NCBI RefSeq assembly: GCF_038039535.1
Contig: NZ_JBBPHP010000023.1
Coordinates: 49,218 to 113,217, forward strand
Length of the DNA stretch: 64,000 nt
Direction of reading: 5' to 3'
DNA from: Catalinimonas sp038039535
GTDB taxonomy: Bacteria; Bacteroidota; Bacteroidia; Cytophagales; Cyclobacteriaceae
Within the stretch, counting starts at the first letter, position 1. Each line of letters opens with the position of its first letter. Position numbers and translations under genes: made by a program. The notes beneath the pieces are model-generated. The model was not told the DNA's origin. It did not search any database and saw only the letters and a program-made list of their open reading frames with translations. Positions 43,642 to 53,070 of this stretch are shown piece after piece.

Positions 43642-45117
43642 ATGAAAACCGAACCCTATACAGGGCTGAAATATGTCCATACAACAGCTAAACTTTTTGA
43701 TGGTTTCAAAGCAACACATTGTTGTTTAGTAGTGAGTTTTCAGCGCTTACTTTTCTTCCTTTCGTTAACATACATTTTTTCTCTTTCTGCTTGTTCTACC
43801 AAAACAACTCAGGCAAGCCTTCCGATAGATACACCTGAATCCTTCTCTTCCACCGGTGATCTTATCCCTGCCGATGAGTGGTGGACCAGCTTTAAAGACC
43901 CACGTCTGAATACCCTGGTGGAGCAGGCTATTGATTCCAATATGAACCTGACTGCAGTATGGTACCGCTTCAGAGAAGCACAGGCAATAGTAGACCGGCA
44001 GTCATCTTTTCTGCTGCCCGATGTGGAAGCTTCATTAAGAAGTAGCCTGAATCGTCCGCAGCCCGACTTTGTAGGTGGTGAAAACGTGCAGCTAGGCCTT
44101 TCTGCTTTTTATGAAGTAGACCTCTGGGGAAGGATTAGTGCTCTGGTAAAAGCTGAAAGATTCCGGACAGAGGCCAGCTTCGCTGATTATCGTGCCGCTT
44201 CTATCTCACTTTCGGCTGAAATTACCAGCACCTGGTATCAGTTGATGGCAGAATGGCAACAACTAGAGCTTATTGAAGAACAAATTAATACCAACCAGAA
44301 GATTCTGGATTTTATTAAAGCACAGTTTGGCAGCGGTCAGATCAGAAGTGTGGATATCCTACGGCAGCAACAACTGGTAGAAGCCACCCGGGAACAAAGA
44401 ATTCAGACAGAATCCAGGATAGAAGTGCTGGAGCATCAATTGGCAGTATTGCTGGGCAGGCCTGCCCAAAACGAAATAGCTTATGCTCCTGACAGCTTAC
44501 CCGAACTCCCTCCCCTGCCAGATACCGGAATACCTGCAGCGCTATTGCAAAGACGACCTGATGTACAGAGTGCTTTTCATCTTTTGCAGGCATCAGATCG
44601 TGAAGTTGCGGCTGCGATTAGTAACCGCTATCCCCGTTTAAGTATTTCAACTTCAGCACAGTTAAGGGCCAACAATTTTGATAACCTACTGGAAGATTGG
44701 GCATATTCCCTTGGTGGCAATCTGGTAGCCCCTTTGTTTTATGGAGGAAGGCTCAACGCTGAGGTGGACAGAACGCAGGCTGTCAAGAATCAACGTCTCT
44801 ACGAATATGGTCAAACCGTGCTGGTTGCTTTCCAGGAAGTAGAGGATGCCTTAATACAGGAAAGGAAACAACTTGAAAGTATAGAGGTTTTAGAAGAACA
44901 GGTTGAACTTGCCACCAGCGCTTCCCAACAACTTGAAATTGAATATTTTAATGGATTAAGTGATTATCTCGCTGTCCTGACAGCCCTGAATCAGGAGCAA
45001 CAATTGCGCAGAGACCTTATCACCGCCAATTCATTACTCTTGGAATATCGTATTGCCCTTTATAGAGCTCTGGCAGGAGGCTTTGAAACGGCAAGAGAGC
45101 TTGAAACTGAATCATAA
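43642..45117 (+). CDS. TolC/NodT-type outer-membrane efflux lipoprotein
   Basis: The protein belongs to the OEP family, with two helical repeats (DEWWTSFKDPRLNTLVEQA near the start, YPRLSISTSAQL opening repeat 2) and the lipobox FSLSAC. The frame opens at a GTG at 43612. ATG at 43642 is a more conventional start and is used here. A GTG at 43732 would give a compact 20-residue lipoprotein signal (SFQRLLFFLSLTYIFSLSAC) and may be the real one, since the residues before it look unlike an exported N-terminus. The stop lies 4 bp before the adaptor start. It is the outer-membrane exit duct of the second tripartite pump. Confidence 0.9.
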   Translation: MKTEPYTGLKYVHTTAKLFDGFKATHCCLVVSFQRLLFFLSLTYIFSLSACSTKTTQASLPIDTPESFSSTGDLIPADEWWTSFKDPRLNTLVEQAIDSNMNLTAVWYRFREAQAIVDRQSSFLLPDVEASLRSSLNRPQPDFVGGENVQLGLSAFYEVDLWGRISALVKAERFRTEASFADYRAASISLSAEITSTWYQLMAEWQQLELIEEQINTNQKILDFIKAQFGSGQIRSVDILRQQQLVEATREQRIQTESRIEVLEHQLAVLLGRPAQNEIAYAPDSLPELPPLPDTGIPAALLQRRPDVQSAFHLLQASDREVAAAISNRYPRLSISTSAQLRANNFDNLLEDWAYSLGGNLVAPLFYGGRLNAEVDRTQAVKNQRLYEYGQTVLVAFQEVEDALIQERKQLESIEVLEEQVELATSASQQLEIEYFNGLSDYLAVLTALNQEQQLRRDLITANSLLLEYRIALYRALAGGFETARELETES

Positions 45118-45121
45118 ACGA

Positions 45122-46357
45122 ATGAGCAACAAAAAAAAGCTACTCATCTGTCTGATCATCTTAATAGCTGGTGGGGTAGTTACAACTTTAATTTTTCTAA
45201 CTGAGCCTACTGCACAGCGGACAGGTGCCACGAAAGAGACGGCCATGCTGGTGGAAGTTACTAAAGTGGAGAGAGGCACATTTAAACCTAACATTGTTGC
45301 CACGGGTACGGTACAACCTTCCAAAGACATAATGCTGAGTCCCAGGGTAAGTGGGGAGATCGTTCGGCATTCTCCGTCTTTTAACCCTGGTGGCTTTGTA
45401 CAAAAAGGAGAAATCCTGCTCCAGATTGACCCGGCAGATTACAGAAATACACTAGAGCTTAGAGAAAGTGACTTGCAGCAAGCTATTTCTGATCTGAATA
45501 TTGAAATGGGACGTCAGGATGTTGCCCAGAAAGGCTACCAGCTTGTAGATGAGGAAATGGCAGAGATGAACACCAACCTGGTACTGCGTGAACCACAATT
45601 GAATGCTGTCAAAGCCCGGGTAGAAGCTGCCCGTGCTTCTTTGAAACAAGCTGAACTCAATCTACAAAGAACTAAAATCAGAGCTCCTTTTGACGCCCAT
45701 ATCCTTAGTCGCAATGTGAATGAAGGCTCACAGGTAGCCATGGGCGATAATCTGGGGCGGCTGGTAGGTATGGATGAATACTGGGTAATAGCCAATGTTC
45801 CTATTTCAAACCTTCGCTGGCTTACTTTTTCTGAATCTGAGAATGAAAAAGGTTCATTAGTGAGAGTGAGAGATCGTAAGGCATGGGGAGATGATGAGTA
45901 CCGTACGGGCTACCTCTACCGACTCATAGGAGCACTTGAGGGACAGACCCGACTGGCACGTGTGTTGGTATCAGTACCCGATCCACTAGCCTATCAAAAT
46001 GACTCCCTGCCTACCCTGATGATAAACGCTTTTGTAGAAGTAACTATTGATGCCGAGGAAATAGAAGATGTAATCCGCCTCAATCGTGATTATGTGCGTG
46101 AAGATGAAACTGTATGGGTAATGGATGATGGTAAACTGCAAATTCGTGATGTTGATATTCTTTTCAGCGATCCTAATTATGCCTACATAAGGGATGGTAT
46201 TAGTGAAAACGAACAGGTGGTGATGACTAATCTGGCAACGGTTACTGAAGGAGCCGAGTTAAGGCTGGAAGGCTCCGGTTCAGGCGCAGTCCAGAAAACC
46301 AATGCAGATACTACTATGGAAAATCAGGTACAAACAAAGTCAGAAGGGACGCACTAA
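45122..46357 (+). CDS. RND efflux periplasmic adaptor, membrane-anchored
   Basis: The frame extends upstream to 45053, but I choose ATG at 45122. It lies just after the TolC-type stop and places a membrane anchor at the N-terminus (KKLLICLIILIAGGVVTTLIF). The 411-residue product has the adaptor layout: lipoyl half (LSPRVSGEIVRH), helical hairpin (about 100-170), second lipoyl half (IRAPFDAHILSRNVNEGSQV) and barrel. There is no lipobox, unlike the first adaptor of the window. It ends directly before the pump gene, so translation is probably coupled. Confidence 0.92.
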   Translation: MSNKKKLLICLIILIAGGVVTTLIFLTEPTAQRTGATKETAMLVEVTKVERGTFKPNIVATGTVQPSKDIMLSPRVSGEIVRHSPSFNPGGFVQKGEILLQIDPADYRNTLELRESDLQQAISDLNIEMGRQDVAQKGYQLVDEEMAEMNTNLVLREPQLNAVKARVEAARASLKQAELNLQRTKIRAPFDAHILSRNVNEGSQVAMGDNLGRLVGMDEYWVIANVPISNLRWLTFSESENEKGSLVRVRDRKAWGDDEYRTGYLYRLIGALEGQTRLARVLVSVPDPLAYQNDSLPTLMINAFVEVTIDAEEIEDVIRLNRDYVREDETVWVMDDGKLQIRDVDILFSDPNYAYIRDGISENEQVVMTNLATVTEGAELRLEGSGSGAVQKTNADTTMENQVQTKSEGTH

Positions 46358-49300
46358 ATGGATAACTCAGATCAAAAGGAAAAGAATACATTCAGCGGTC
46401 CAATCGCTTTTATGGCCCAAAACTCTCTGGTAGCCAATTTACTGATGATCATCCTGCTCGGAGGAGGTTTCTGGACCATGTCCAACATACAGAAAGAAGT
46501 ATTTCCACAGTTCCAACTGGATATGGTTGAGGTCAGAGTAGTCTATCCGGGAGCCGCACCAGCAGAAGTGGAGCAGGGCATCCTTATGCCGGTAGAAGAA
46601 GCAGTGAGAGGCATACAGGGTATCAAGGAGATTGTCTCTACTGCTAATGAAGGTTCGGGAGAGGTAATGATTGAACTGGTGGCTGGCGCAGAGCGCATGA
46701 ACGTCTTTCAGGACATTGACCAGGCCATTAGTCGGATCGTCACTTTTCCTGACGAAATTGAAGAGCCTGAAGTCCGCCTGCAGGCCAACCAGAGGGATGT
46801 CATGGAAATTGGTCTGTTCGGAGATGTTGATATCTGGACACTTAGAAAACTGGGCGAACGCCTGCGTGATCGCCTTTTGAACGAAGAAAACATCACCCAG
46901 GTAGAGCTTGGCAATGTTCCTGAATATGTGACTCACATAGAGATTCCACGTCATCGCCTGCGCGAGTATAATATTACCCTGGGGCAGATTGCCGATATCA
47001 TTCGTCAGTCTAGTGAAGATGTACCTGCCGGTGACGTATCTACCAATAGCGGTGAAATACTACTACGGATGAAGGAGCGAAAGCAGTGGGCCGAAGAGTT
47101 TGGTCAGATTGAGATTATCACCGCAGAGTCCGGAGCTACGGTTACGCTGGGTGAAATTGCTAAAATTACCGATGGTTTTGAAGAGACAAATTTCCACTCA
47201 CAATTTAATCAGCAGCCCTCGGTAGAAATATCTATCTACCGGATAGGTGATCAGTCACCGCTGGATATTGAAGAAAGCGTAAAACGGATTCTTACAGAAT
47301 TTGAAAGTTCGCTTCCTCCGGGAGTACAATACCGTATTGAAGGAAACCGCGCAGAAGATTATCGTGAGCGGCTGGGCTTACTTACTGAGAACGGCCTGCT
47401 TGCCATTGTGATTGTATTGTTCATTCTTACACTTTTTCTGGAATATAAGCTGGCTTTCTGGGTGATGATGGGTATGGCGATCTCTTTTATTGGAGGCATG
47501 GTACTACTGCCCCTCATTGGAGTGAGTATCAATATGATTTCCATGTTTGGCTTTCTGGTGGTACTGGGTATAGTAGTTGATGATGCCATTGTAGTTGGCG
47601 AAAACGTATATGAATATCGGCAGCAGGGTATGAGCTTTATGGAAGCTGCTATCAAGGGAACGCAAAATATTTCCAAGCCGGTTATTTTCAGCATTCTTAC
47701 TACCATCATTGCCTTTGTCCCCCTCCTTTTCCTTCCCGGCACTACGGGTAAGTTCTGGTGGCCCTTACCCGCAGTGGTTATTGTGGTGCTTGCGGTTTCC
47801 TTACTGGAAGCCTTGTTCATTTTGCCCTCACACCTTGCCCATAGCACTAAAAAGGACCGCTTCAAAATTAGTAAGTACCTGGGACGCTGGCAGCAATTTT
47901 TTTCCAAACGCTTTGAAAGATTTGTTGACAAATACTACCGTCCTCTACTCAAAGTATGTCTGGCCAACCGATACATTACTTTTTGCTCCGCAGTAGCACT
48001 CCTGGTAGTCATAGGAGGCTATGGCTACAGTGACCATATGGGAATTATCCTGATGCCCGAAGTAGCTGCTGATGAAATTGAAGGAGCCGTCAGGCTTCCG
48101 GTAAGTACTACTCCCGAGCAGGCGGCTGAAGTTGCCCATCAGATTACCAGATCCACGCTTGAGATGTTTGAAGAGAATGAACTCTATGAAGTAGCTGAAG
48201 GGGTAAAAACCAATGTGAGAGGACAAAACTTCATTGATATAGAAATTGTGATGAAGCCGCCAGACCAGCGGGATATGACTGCCCAGCAGGTAATAGAGCT
48301 ATGGCGTGACGAAATTGGCGACATCTCCGGGGTAGACCAGATCACGTTTGAAGCTGAACGTGGACCCGGAGGAGCAGCGCAGGATATCAGTGTAGACCTC
48401 AGTCATTCTGATATAGATGTGCTGGAAAAAGCAAGTCAGGAATTTGTGAAGCAGGTGGAAATGTTTGCCAACACCCGTGATGTCAACGACAACTACAACA
48501 AAGGTAAGTTACAGCTTGATTTTAAGCTGCTTCCCGAAGGACGTAATCTGGGATTAACATCTAATGAAGTGGGTCAGCAGATCAGAGATGCCTTTTTCGG
48601 AGCATTGGCTATGCGACAACTTAGGGGAAATAACGAAGTAGAAGTGCGCGTAAAGCTACCCCTTGAGGAACGCAGAGATATATACAATCTGGAAGACTTT
48701 CTCATCCGTACACCTGACAGTACCGAAATACCATTGCTGGATGTTGTCACAGTAGAAAGAAGAGAGGCTTTTACTTCCATCAATCGTAGGAATGGCCGAC
48801 GAGTAGTGACTGTAGGAATGGATGCGGAACCCGCCAATGCCGTAACGCAAGTGCTGGAATCATTGAACCAGGAAGTACTGCCTCAACTGAGAGCAGATTT
48901 TCCGGGTATCACATGGAGCTTTGAAGGTAGCCAGGCAGATATGAGAGAGTCTACCCAAACGCTTTGGGGAGGATTTGCACTGGCGATGATGATTATCTAT
49001 GCCCTCCTGGCAATCGCATTCAACAGCTACATACAACCTTTGATTGTGATGATCGCCATCCCTTTTGGTATTGTTGGAGCAGTCATTGGTCATATTATTT
49101 TAGGGTATGATTTATCACTGGTAAGCTTGATGGGTGTTATTGCATTATCAGGTGTGGTAGTGAATGACTCGCTGATTATGGTAGACTATGCCAATAAGAA
49201 ACGCAATGAAGAACCTGTTTTTGATGCTATTTTTGAAGCAGGCATCCGCCGTTTCAGGCCTATTATGCTTACTACCCTGACTACTTTTGGTGGATTAACT

Positions 49301-49480
49301 CCCATTATTCTGGAAACATCCCGTCAGGCCAGGAATCTGATACCCATGGCCATATCGCTCGGATTTGGGATTGTTTTCGCTACCACAATAATCCTTATTC
49401 TGGTACCCTGTCTGTACATGATACTGGAAGACATTATCAGCTCTTTGAAAAAAACCAAAGAAAAAGTAGTGGCTTCATAA
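46358..49480 (+). CDS. RND-family inner-membrane efflux pump, second copy
   Basis: This 1040-residue RND protein has the TM4 proton-relay motif GIVVDDAIVVGENVYE and the C-terminal repeat segment SGVVVNDSLIMVDYA. The cytoplasmic N-terminus is longer than in the first pump (KEKNTFSGPIAFMAQN before the first membrane segment). The periplasmic loops differ clearly from the first pump (VRVVYPGAAPAEVEQG versus the NYTGADAQTVEQT type), so this is a different subfamily, not a recent duplicate. Start and adaptor stop are directly adjacent. The substrate is unknown. Confidence 0.95.
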   Translation: MDNSDQKEKNTFSGPIAFMAQNSLVANLLMIILLGGGFWTMSNIQKEVFPQFQLDMVEVRVVYPGAAPAEVEQGILMPVEEAVRGIQGIKEIVSTANEGSGEVMIELVAGAERMNVFQDIDQAISRIVTFPDEIEEPEVRLQANQRDVMEIGLFGDVDIWTLRKLGERLRDRLLNEENITQVELGNVPEYVTHIEIPRHRLREYNITLGQIADIIRQSSEDVPAGDVSTNSGEILLRMKERKQWAEEFGQIEIITAESGATVTLGEIAKITDGFEETNFHSQFNQQPSVEISIYRIGDQSPLDIEESVKRILTEFESSLPPGVQYRIEGNRAEDYRERLGLLTENGLLAIVIVLFILTLFLEYKLAFWVMMGMAISFIGGMVLLPLIGVSINMISMFGFLVVLGIVVDDAIVVGENVYEYRQQGMSFMEAAIKGTQNISKPVIFSILTTIIAFVPLLFLPGTTGKFWWPLPAVVIVVLAVSLLEALFILPSHLAHSTKKDRFKISKYLGRWQQFFSKRFERFVDKYYRPLLKVCLANRYITFCSAVALLVVIGGYGYSDHMGIILMPEVAADEIEGAVRLPVSTTPEQAAEVAHQITRSTLEMFEENELYEVAEGVKTNVRGQNFIDIEIVMKPPDQRDMTAQQVIELWRDEIGDISGVDQITFEAERGPGGAAQDISVDLSHSDIDVLEKASQEFVKQVEMFANTRDVNDNYNKGKLQLDFKLLPEGRNLGLTSNEVGQQIRDAFFGALAMRQLRGNNEVEVRVKLPLEERRDIYNLEDFLIRTPDSTEIPLLDVVTVERREAFTSINRRNGRRVVTVGMDAEPANAVTQVLESLNQEVLPQLRADFPGITWSFEGSQADMRESTQTLWGGFALAMMIIYALLAIAFNSYIQPLIVMIAIPFGIVGAVIGHIILGYDLSLVSLMGVIALSGVVVNDSLIMVDYANKKRNEEPVFDAIFEAGIRRFRPIMLTTLTTFGGLTPIILETSRQARNLIPMAISLGFGIVFATTIILILVPCLYMILEDIISSLKKTKEKVVAS

Positions 49481-49526
49481 AGACAGTCAATTTTTAATTA
49501 ATCAGTAAGATGCTATCTTATCAAAA

Positions 49527-50231
49527 CTAGTCATACATATGGCTGATCCGAAACAGTTCATGAGGATTAAGTACCGAAATCACCTGCCCATTGGTGGTGA
49601 TAAGCTGCTCTGTTTTAAACTCGGAGAGCAAACGGATGACGGTTTCCTTTGCGGTACCCAGCAGACTAGCCAGATCACTTCGGCTGATTTTGATGAAGCT
49701 TTCTTCATCGCTGTCTTCTTTTTCGTAAAGATTATCCAGTGACAACAATGCTTCTGCCAATCGGCCTCTCACTGGCTGATAAGACTGGGCTACCAATCTT
49801 TTTTCAACATTCACCAGGTCATTGCAGAGAAGTTGGGTAAAATAGCTTACCACTTCAGTATCCGTACCCATGAGATCAAAAAAATCTTTACGAGGAATGA
49901 AAGCAACGGTTGCTTCTTCAATCACTGAGGCAGTAACATGGTACTTCATCTGATTGAGTAATGCGGTATAGCCGATAAATTCATGCTTTCCGGCAATACG
50001 GATGATCTGTTCTTTGCCATCACTTCCATATTTATAGATTTTGACTTTTCCTTCCTGAATGTAGTAAAGGCCCAAGGGTGTATGACCTTCATGAAAAATC
50101 ATCTGACCTTTGGAATATACTGTAAGTTCGTAGTGATCTTTTAGATGCGACATTCCTTTGCTTTTGCTAATGTCTCTTTTTTCAAGAATATTTTCATGGA
50201 TCAGTGGAAAGGGGGTTAACATAGGGTTCAT
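49527..50231 (-). CDS. Crp/Fnr-family transcription regulator
   Basis: This 234-residue protein has a cyclic-nucleotide-type beta roll (about 40-150, GQMIFHEGHTPLGLYYIQEGKVKIY), a dimer helix (FTQLLCNDLVNVEKRL) and a winged helix-turn-helix (about 170-225, SRSDLASLLGTAKETVIRLL). There is only one cysteine, so an FNR-type [4Fe-4S] cluster is excluded. The cAMP-pocket RxS motif is not evident, so the effector is unknown. It is the only DNA-binding Crp/Fnr protein seen here and the best local candidate to bind the ATGAC-N4-GTCAT palindromes nearby. The spacer upstream contains no such site, so strong autoregulation through it is not indicated. Confidence 0.93.
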   Translation of the reverse strand: MNPMLTPFPLIHENILEKRDISKSKGMSHLKDHYELTVYSKGQMIFHEGHTPLGLYYIQEGKVKIYKYGSDGKEQIIRIAGKHEFIGYTALLNQMKYHVTASVIEEATVAFIPRKDFFDLMGTDTEVVSYFTQLLCNDLVNVEKRLVAQSYQPVRGRLAEALLSLDNLYEKEDSDEESFIKISRSDLASLLGTAKETVIRLLSEFKTEQLITTNGQVISVLNPHELFRISHMYD

Positions 50232-50301
50232 GGCTGTAATGGTTTAAGGCTGATGATAATGACAGTATAAATTTAACCACCACATAGAGTAAGCGTAAGA
50301 C

Positions 50302-50348
50302 GAAAAAGGCGTATTTTGAAAAATACGCATTGCGCGTAGAAATCTACG
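50302..50348 (-). terminator. Terminator-like hairpin plus second stem after the Na/Pi gene
   Basis: GCGTATTTT (50309-50317) pairs with AAAATACGC (50320-50328), and on the minus strand the stem is followed by CTTTTT. A second stem, CGTAGA/TCTACG (50335-50348), precedes it in that direction. The GCGTA element recurs five times in 70 bp. A terminator of the transporter gene at 50421 is most likely. Confidence 0.6.
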
Positions 50349-50420
50349 AGAATTGCGTAGGTAAAATAGCAGACTGGTTCATCAATGGTATGCTAATATC
50401 CATTAGCGGTTTAGTTACTA

Positions 50421-52100
50421 TTAAATTACTTTCTCAGCCATTTCACTTTCATCAGGCAATCCCAAAAGATCACTAGCTCCCAGCAGCATAGCTTTATGAG
50501 AAGAATAGAGTTCCCGATTGACATTAAAAACGGTTGAGATACTTACTTCATCCAATGCTTTTTTATCCATAATGCTATTGATCTCTACCAATAAGTGATC
50601 ATAGTTTTTCTGTATCATCACCATAAGTTTGCTCTGATCTTCAAAAGAAGTGAGGTGTTCAGCGAGCAATAGCTCAAGCAGGGCCTCATAAAATGCTTGT
50701 GTAGTATCTCTGAATTGATGAAGCAAGCGCTGAAATTCATCCAAAGTTCTGCTCTCAAAGTCAAGAATATTATGTTCAATATCTTTCAATCCTTTTACCG
50801 AATGCATAATATTTTGGATGATACTCATTAGTTTACTCAGGCTTTGGGATTCATCCGGATCAAGAGACTGTTTTTGAATTTCCGCACAAAATCGCAGCAT
50901 TTCTCCCTCCAGCTGTTTTACAAATTGATACGCTTTGGGATAAGAAAGCCGGTAAATCTTTACCTCCTGCCCTCTTTCACTCTCTACCAGCTTGCGACTG
51001 AGTTTTTCATTGGTAACTCCTAGCCCTTTGAGATTTAAATAAAGACTAACCACTATCAAGCGGTGGGTTTCTTTTTGTAAGGCTTTGATGGCGGCTTCGG
51101 GAACTTGGGTGGTTACCAAATGAAGATTTTGATTGATATTAACTTTTTTGGCTACAAAAACCTTTTCCAGCCATTGACTCAGTAGCCTGGTAAATGGCAA
51201 AAACAGCAGCACACCTATGAAGTTGAAAAGGGTATGAAAAATAACCAGTGCCAATAATGTATCCTGCACTTCCATCACCTCTCTGATCAGCATGAGCAGC
51301 CAGGAGAGCACCAGCAAGGCTACTCCGGCAGTAATGATGTTGAACAGAAAATGTGCAAAGGCTACCTGTTTTTTTGCAGGTATGCCTCCCAGTGAACCTA
51401 AAAAAACTGTAGCAGTAGTACCTACATTGGAACCTACTACTATCGCCATTGCAGCAGAAAGAGGAAGCAAACCCGTATGAAGCACACTCAAAGCGATTAC
51501 CATAGTAGCTGAACTGGATTGTATTAAAGCAGTGAGGATGGTTCCGATAATGAAAAAAACGAAATGACCGTACTGAGTATATTCAGTCAAATCAAAACTT
51601 TGCGCCAGCGCTTCTACACTTACTTTCATCATTTCCAGACCTAAAAAAATCAGGCCGAAGCTGAGCAGAAACCTACCGGTATTAAAAAAAGATAAATTAT
51701 TGCGGAAGAAGAATAGCATAATTCCACCCAGTCCAATAATTGGCAGAGCGATGTCTTCCACTGGTAATTTAAACCCCAGCAAGACGACCAACCAGCCTGT
51801 AGCGGTTGTACCTAAGTTGCAGCCAAAAATTACCGGTAAAGCTTGATTCATGCTTATAATGCCCGCTCCTACAAATGCCAGCAAAAGCAAGGATACTGCC
51901 GAGCTACTCTGCAACACTGCCGTAAGCAGCACACCACTCAGCAAACCCTGGAGTGGATGTTTGGTATTGGCTTTAAGGAATACCTTAAAAGAACGACCCG
52001 CCAGAGCAGTAATAGCTTCTTCCAATTGCTGCATGGCAAACAGAAAAAGTCCTAAACCCGCTAATAGCTGCCAAAGATCTACATAGCTTGTCATGTCCAA
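50421..52100 (-). CDS. Na+/phosphate cotransporter family protein with PhoU-like C-terminal domain
   Basis: This 559-residue protein starts with LLAGLGLFLFAMQQLEEAI, as in the NptA/YjbB family. Two inverted Na_Pi_cotrans repeats carry the hallmark QSSSA motifs (LLTAVLQSSSAVSL near 60-73, LIQSSSATMVIALS near 192-205) and NxGTTAT segments (CNLGTTATGW, SNVGTTATVF). Residues about 340-545 are helical and PhoU-like. The gene is divergent from a Usp gene across a 115-bp spacer that carries the ATGAC palindrome in its middle. Sodium-coupled phosphate uptake, or phosphate export as for E. coli YjbB, is possible. Confidence 0.92.
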   Translation of the reverse strand: MDMTSYVDLWQLLAGLGLFLFAMQQLEEAITALAGRSFKVFLKANTKHPLQGLLSGVLLTAVLQSSSAVSLLLLAFVGAGIISMNQALPVIFGCNLGTTATGWLVVLLGFKLPVEDIALPIIGLGGIMLFFFRNNLSFFNTGRFLLSFGLIFLGLEMMKVSVEALAQSFDLTEYTQYGHFVFFIIGTILTALIQSSSATMVIALSVLHTGLLPLSAAMAIVVGSNVGTTATVFLGSLGGIPAKKQVAFAHFLFNIITAGVALLVLSWLLMLIREVMEVQDTLLALVIFHTLFNFIGVLLFLPFTRLLSQWLEKVFVAKKVNINQNLHLVTTQVPEAAIKALQKETHRLIVVSLYLNLKGLGVTNEKLSRKLVESERGQEVKIYRLSYPKAYQFVKQLEGEMLRFCAEIQKQSLDPDESQSLSKLMSIIQNIMHSVKGLKDIEHNILDFESRTLDEFQRLLHQFRDTTQAFYEALLELLLAEHLTSFEDQSKLMVMIQKNYDHLLVEINSIMDKKALDEVSISTVFNVNRELYSSHKAMLLGASDLLGLPDESEMAEKVI

Positions 52101-52149
52101 AAATAAAATATTTAAAGCTCCACATGATTGTTAAAAGTCATATTCTGAG

Positions 52150-52163
52150 ATGACCTGTGTCAT
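52150..52163. promoter_or_regulatory. ATGAC-CTGT-GTCAT palindrome in divergent Na/Pi - Usp spacer
   Basis: The half-sites ATGAC and GTCAT are perfectly symmetric with a 4-bp centre, the spacing used by FNR-like proteins. The centre is 56 bp from the minus-strand start (52100) and 59 bp from the plus-strand start (52216), so one bound dimer could act on both genes. Confidence 0.6.
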
Positions 52164-52215
52164 TGTTTGAGCAGTGATTTATCACGAATTTGAGTTGAAA
52201 CAATACCGATGAGCC

Positions 52216-53070
52216 ATGAAAATTTTAGTTCCCATAGACTTTTCAGCAGATGCTTTTGAAGCGCTGCGCTATGCGATTACCCTGGCACGACAGTGGAACA
52301 CTGTAAAGCAAGATAGTCCCGAACTATTCATTTTTCATGCTTTTCATCTGCCGGTGGGAGGGGATGCGACCTTCTTTATAGACAATGCAATGCTGGAAAG
52401 AGAAGAACTGCATGTGCAAAACAAAATGCAAAGCGTAATCAATAAACTTCCCGAAATTCAGGCACTCCCTTATCAGCTGATCACCAGGATGGCAATGCCT
52501 GCGGAGGGGATCAGGCAGGTGGTGAAAGATGAGAAAATACAGCTGGTCGTGATGGGTAATCATGGCATGGATGATCCTCTGTCTAACTGGCTGGGCAATA
52601 CAACTTTGCAGATGATGAAACATCTGCACTGTCCGGTACTGGCTGTACCACAAAGCACTGCAACGCTTCACCCTAAGCAGGTTGGTTTTGCTACCGATCT
52701 GGAAAATGCTGGAGAAAGTTTTTCCTTAAGCTTGTTTAAAGAACTGTTACAAATATGGAGGGCTGATCTACATATCATTCATGTACATCCAAAACCTTCA
52801 AAAATTGGCGTTGCTCAGGCAGAAGAAGCCTTGAGCCTGGACCACATCTTCCATGATGTGCCCCATACTTATGATTTCCCTGAAGATAAAGATCCGGCAC
52901 AAGGGATTAGCCATTATTTACAGGAACATAAGTTAGACTTACTGGCAATTACTCCCCGTAAGCATAATGCCCTGGAAAATTTATTTCATAAAAGTGTTTG
53001 TAAGTACTTAGCATCTCATACCACTGTTCCTTTAATCTCATTACCTAACAACAATAGTCATGAAAACTGA
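52216..53070 (+). CDS. Two-domain universal stress protein (UspA superfamily)
   Basis: The protein has 284 residues with two Usp domains. Domain 1 (about 1-152) starts MKILVPIDFSADA and has the ATP-binding signature G-N-H-G-x9-G-N-T, followed by CPVLAVP. Domain 2 (about 155-284) is degenerate and lacks the G-rich loop, as is usual in Bacteroidota Usp proteins. It is the first gene of a three-gene unit: the stop overlaps the next gene by 11 bp. The divergent palindrome lies just upstream. Cytoplasmic stress and starvation adaptation is the family role; no enzymatic activity is implied. Confidence 0.92.
   Translation: MKILVPIDFSADAFEALRYAITLARQWNTVKQDSPELFIFHAFHLPVGGDATFFIDNAMLEREELHVQNKMQSVINKLPEIQALPYQLITRMAMPAEGIRQVVKDEKIQLVVMGNHGMDDPLSNWLGNTTLQMMKHLHCPVLAVPQSTATLHPKQVGFATDLENAGESFSLSLFKELLQIWRADLHIIHVHPKPSKIGVAQAEEALSLDHIFHDVPHTYDFPEDKDPAQGISHYLQEHKLDLLAITPRKHNALENLFHKSVCKYLASHTTVPLISLPNNNSHEN

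Noticed and set aside
46439..46954. 171-codon open frame on the minus strand inside the second RND pump gene
   Set aside because: It is the antisense of a well-supported RND gene, lacks any family resemblance and arises from codon bias of the sense strand.
47359..47931. 190-codon minus-strand frame in the same RND gene
   Set aside because: It is again antisense to conserved membrane segments; composition rich in Thr, Ser and Met is typical of shadow frames.
49527..50231. Oxygen-sensing FNR with an iron-sulfur cluster
   Set aside because: Only one cysteine is present in the protein, so the four-cysteine cluster cannot form.
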